A stretch of DNA of 23,484 nucleotides from an uncultured bacterium (GTDB lineage Bacteria > Planctomycetota > Planctomycetia > Pirellulales > UBA1268), in contig CALGAS010000590.1 of the NCBI GenBank assembly GCA_937959175.1, positions 1-23,484 on the forward strand, given 5' to 3'. Position numbers and translations under genes: made by a program. Position 1 is the first letter of the stretch; every line of letters starts with the position of its first letter. Positions 20,643 through 23,484 of this stretch are shown here, in pieces. The notes beneath the pieces were generated by a model, which was not told the origin of the DNA, did not search any database, and saw only the letters and a program-made list of their open reading frames with translations.

Positions 20643-23468
20643 GTGTCCTCATCGATGTTCACGATCCACGACCCAGCGCCCGCCACCGGCCCCGGCCCTG
20701 AGCCAGCGGCGACGAAGGCCGAGGCCGGCCATCCGCCGGGGCTGCTGGCCCGCGGGCTGGTCGCCTGGACGCGGCTTTGTCTCCGCCATCCCTGGGTGGT
20801 CCTGCTGCTCGCGATCGCCGGTGCCGGCGTGGCCGGGGCCTGGACGGCCGGCAATCTCGGCTACAAGGTGAGCCGCACCGATCTGCTCGATCCCGACAGC
20901 GAATACAACAAACTCTGGATCGATTACATCCGCGAGTTCGGCGAAGACGATGACGCGGTGATCGTGGTCGAGGGGCAATCGCGGCCGGATGTGATCCAGG
21001 TGCTCGAGGAACTCTCGCGGGAGGTGGCCCGGGAGAGCGACCTCTTCCGGTCGGTGCTCCACGAGGTCGATCTCTCCCGGATTCGGTCCAAGGGCCTCCA
21101 CTACCTCTCTCCAGCCGACCTGGCCGTCATCGACCGCTTCGTCGAGCGGACCGAGCCGGTCCTGGCGGGCGGCTGGACCCAGCTGCGGGTTGGCACGATG
21201 GTCGCCGGCATGGCCGGCCAGGTGGTGGCCGGCAGCGAACCGGGGGACACCGCCCAGCCGCCTCTGGGGCCGCTCGAGCGATACAGCGAGAGCCTGCTGG
21301 CGGGGCTCGAGGCCCCGGCACCCGTGCCCGGCCGCCCGCCTGAGTATGTCTCTCCCTGGCCGAGCATGCCCGAATCGCTCGGCACCCTCCGCGACCTCTC
21401 CAGCGAGCATCTCCTGGCCAAGGATGGCCGGCTCGGCTTCGTGCTCCTGCGGCTGGTGAAGGAGGAGGGGGGGTTCGCGGGTGCCTCGGCGGCGACGGAT
21501 GAGCTCCGCCGGATCATCGACCGCGTCGCCGCGCGTCATCCCGCCGCCGAGATCGGCCTCACCGGCCTGCCGGTGATGGAAGATGACGAGATGCGGACCA
21601 GCCAGCAGTCGATGGTCTGGGCCAGCGGCCTCTCCCTGCTGGCGGTCGCAGTGGTGATCGTGACGGGCTTCGGGGGGGTGCGGCATGCCCTCCTGGCCAA
21701 TGGCGTGCTCGTGATCGGGATAGCCTGGGCCTTCGGCTGGGCCACCGCCAGCGTCGGCCACCTCAACATCCTGAGTGTCACCTTCACCGTCACGATGATC
21801 GGTGTCGGGATCGACTTCGGCACCTACTACATCGGCCGCTACCTCGAGAACCGGCGGCGGGGGCTCGACTGCGAGGAGGCCCTCCTCGCCACCAGCGGCA
21901 GGGTCGGCCCGGGCATCGTCACCGGGGCGGTGACGACGAGCGTCGCCTTCTTCTCGGCGGCCCTGACGAGCTTCGTCGGCGTGGCCGAGTTGGGGCTGAT
22001 CGCCGGCGGCGGGATCCTGCTCTGCTGCGCCGCCGAGCTGTTGGTTCTGCCGGCGGCGGTGGCGATCGTCGACCGCAGCTTCCTGGGCCGGCGAATCCCC
22101 GAGCCGGTGCCGGTCCACTCCTGGCTCGCCCCGCTGATGCGGCATCCACGGTTTGTCACGCTGGCGGCGGTGGCCGGGTCGCTCGCCCTTGCCGGCGGGC
22201 TGCACGAGTTGGATTACGATCACAATCTGCTGAACATGCAGGCCGACGGCCTGGAGAGCGTCGAAGTCGAGAAGAAGCTCCTCGAGGAATGCGACCAGAG
22301 CGTCTGGTACGCCCTCTCAATCGCCGACTCCCGCGAGGAGTTGATCGAGCGGAAAGAAAAGCTCGTCGCCCTGCCGAGCGTCGACCGGGTCGATGAGATC
22401 GCCTCGCTCCTGCCGGTCGACGAGGAGCTCAAACGGCCCACGATCGAGCGGATCGGCCTGCGGCTGGCCACCCTGCCCGAGCGGCCCCCTCAGATCCCCG
22501 TCGATCGGCTCGATGCCCTCGGAGAGACCCTCGCCTGGGCCCAGGGGGAGGCCTCCAAACGGCCCGGCGGCCTGCGGACGGCCTGGCATCTCGAGCGGGC
22601 CCGCGAGAGCCTGCGGACCAAGGGCCCCGAGGAGTGCTACCGGGCCCTGGCCGCCTTCCAGCAGCGGGCGGCGGGCGATTTGCTCACGCGGCTGCATGCC
22701 CTGGCGGCGGTGGCCAATCCCGAGCCGCCCGCCCTCGACGATCTGCCGCCGAGTCTCGTCGAGCGGTTCGTCGGCTCGAGCGGACGGCATCTGCTCAAGA
22801 TCTACGGCCGCGGCGACATCTGGAACTTCGAGGCCCTCGAGCGGTTCGTCGGCGACGTTCGGAGCGTCGATCCGCGGGTCACCGGCAACCCCTTGCAGGC
22901 CTACGAGGCGTCGCTCGAGATGAAGCGGAGCTACGAGCAGGCCGGGTTCTCGGCGCTGGCGGTGATTCTGGTGGTGCTCTGGTTCGACTTCCGCAGCCTG
23001 CGAAACGCCCTCCTGGCGGTCCTCCCGCTGGCGGTCGGGATGGTCCAGATGCTCGGCCTGATGGGGCTTGTCGGGATCGACCTCAATCCGGCCAATCTGA
23101 TCGGCATTCCGCTGATCATGGGCATCGCCGTCGACTACGGCGTGCATGTCGTGCACGATTTCCTGGAGCGGGACGGCCCCTACCGGATGAGCGCCTCGAC
23201 GGCCAACTCGGTGCTCGTCGGCGCCCTGACCACGATCCTCGGCTTCGGGGCCCTGATGGTGGCCAGCCACCGGGGCCTGGAGAGCCTCGGGCGGCTGCTG
23301 ACCCTCGGCGTGACCACCTGCACGATCACTTCGCTCGTTTTCCTCCCGGCGATCCTCACCTGGATGCGGCCAGGGGCGAAAGCAGCCGGCAACGATGAGC
23401 CGGAGATCGCCGTGGAGCCGGCTGCCGACGACGTGGCCGAACTGCCCGAGCCCCGCCTGGCAGCCTGA
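20643..23468 (+). CDS. MMPL/RND-family transporter
   Basis: This 941-residue inner-membrane transporter is probably driven by the proton gradient and probably moves lipids or other hydrophobic molecules. The first transmembrane segment is at about 50-69, followed by a large periplasmic domain starting with LLDPDSEYNKLW. A five-helix block (about 325-485) includes VGIDFGTYYIGRYLE. A second copy of the same plan begins with a helix near 503-522, then a second large loop, then helices from about 767 with GIAVDYGVHVVHDF. This is the duplicated RND topology with the Asp-containing GxDxG helices. It resembles HpnN-type hopanoid transporters, but no hopanoid genes are nearby, so the cargo is unknown. 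The GTG start is taken; ATG 20655 is an alternative. The acidic tail after the last helix is probably cytoplasmic. Confidence 0.92.
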   Translation: MSSSMFTIHDPAPATGPGPEPAATKAEAGHPPGLLARGLVAWTRLCLRHPWVVLLLAIAGAGVAGAWTAGNLGYKVSRTDLLDPDSEYNKLWIDYIREFGEDDDAVIVVEGQSRPDVIQVLEELSREVARESDLFRSVLHEVDLSRIRSKGLHYLSPADLAVIDRFVERTEPVLAGGWTQLRVGTMVAGMAGQVVAGSEPGDTAQPPLGPLERYSESLLAGLEAPAPVPGRPPEYVSPWPSMPESLGTLRDLSSEHLLAKDGRLGFVLLRLVKEEGGFAGASAATDELRRIIDRVAARHPAAEIGLTGLPVMEDDEMRTSQQSMVWASGLSLLAVAVVIVTGFGGVRHALLANGVLVIGIAWAFGWATASVGHLNILSVTFTVTMIGVGIDFGTYYIGRYLENRRRGLDCEEALLATSGRVGPGIVTGAVTTSVAFFSAALTSFVGVAELGLIAGGGILLCCAAELLVLPAAVAIVDRSFLGRRIPEPVPVHSWLAPLMRHPRFVTLAAVAGSLALAGGLHELDYDHNLLNMQADGLESVEVEKKLLEECDQSVWYALSIADSREELIERKEKLVALPSVDRVDEIASLLPVDEELKRPTIERIGLRLATLPERPPQIPVDRLDALGETLAWAQGEASKRPGGLRTAWHLERARESLRTKGPEECYRALAAFQQRAAGDLLTRLHALAAVANPEPPALDDLPPSLVERFVGSSGRHLLKIYGRGDIWNFEALERFVGDVRSVDPRVTGNPLQAYEASLEMKRSYEQAGFSALAVILVVLWFDFRSLRNALLAVLPLAVGMVQMLGLMGLVGIDLNPANLIGIPLIMGIAVDYGVHVVHDFLERDGPYRMSASTANSVLVGALTTILGFGALMVASHRGLESLGRLLTLGVTTCTITSLVFLPAILTWMRPGAKAAGNDEPEIAVEPAADDVAELPEPRLAA

Positions 23469-23484
23469 GCAGACGGTCCAGCAG

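Noticed and set aside
20649..22223. A 524-codon minus-strand frame opposite the MMPL gene
   Set aside because: Composition is His/Arg/Asp/Gly-rich with no hydrophobic core, as expected of the antisense of a membrane protein gene.

Overview
The window is very GC-rich and gene-dense. It looks like a chromosomal piece of a planctomycete, most likely of the Pirellulales group. That placement is inferred from gene content and has not been tested by a search. The main clues are a double-length UvrA, secreted proteins with HEAT/TPR and SH3-like repeats, an NfeD-NfeD-FloA cluster, a planctomycete-style MMPL transporter and mostly weak Shine-Dalgarno sequences. I see no insertion sequence, prophage or CRISPR array.

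Layout. (1) Positions 1-5702, minus strand: a giant uvrA holding two complete UvrA units in one reading frame, cut off by the left window edge inside the fourth ATPase half. It contains an 83-bp REP-like inverted repeat that is translated in frame. (2) 5863-7873, plus strand: a good promoter, tRNA-Ala(CGC), two GC hairpins, an ECF-type sigma factor, and a single-pass membrane protein that is probably its partner. (3) 11217-7800, minus strand: pyrE, then a secreted HEAT/TPR protein, then an alpha/beta hydrolase joined to it by a 4-bp ATGA overlap. The hydrolase end overlaps the end of the membrane protein gene by 74 bp. (4) 11265-15837, plus strand: a promoter and a membrane-scaffold operon. 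It encodes a long NfeD with two degenerate ClpP-like domains, a short NfeD (ATGA overlap), FloA (flotillin-like) and a small membrane protein of unknown function. (5) 15838-16265: a 428-bp non-coding stretch with a possible structured RNA and a strong intrinsic terminator. (6) 16266-19462, plus strand: a secreted protein with two SH3-like domains, then 23 bp later a GHKL ATPase that also carries an Ig-like domain. (7) 20394-19477, minus strand: an unrecognised secreted protein, convergent with the ATPase gene and divergent from (8) 20643-23468, plus strand: an MMPL/RND-type exporter.

How the genes fit together. The clearest functional unit is the NfeD/NfeD/FloA cluster, which matches the known pairing of flotillin-like FloA with NfeD in membrane microdomains. 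Here the protease-like domains of the long NfeD appear to have lost their catalytic serine. The sigma factor and its membrane neighbour look like a sigma/anti-sigma-type pair. The remaining genes are housekeeping (uvrA, pyrE, tRNA) or lineage-type proteins of unknown role.

The observations most worth following up are the in-frame REP-like insertion in uvrA, the dimer-in-one-chain UvrA, the double pseudo-protease NfeD, the alternative hairpins at the terminator near 16.1 kb, and the GHKL-Ig ATPase.
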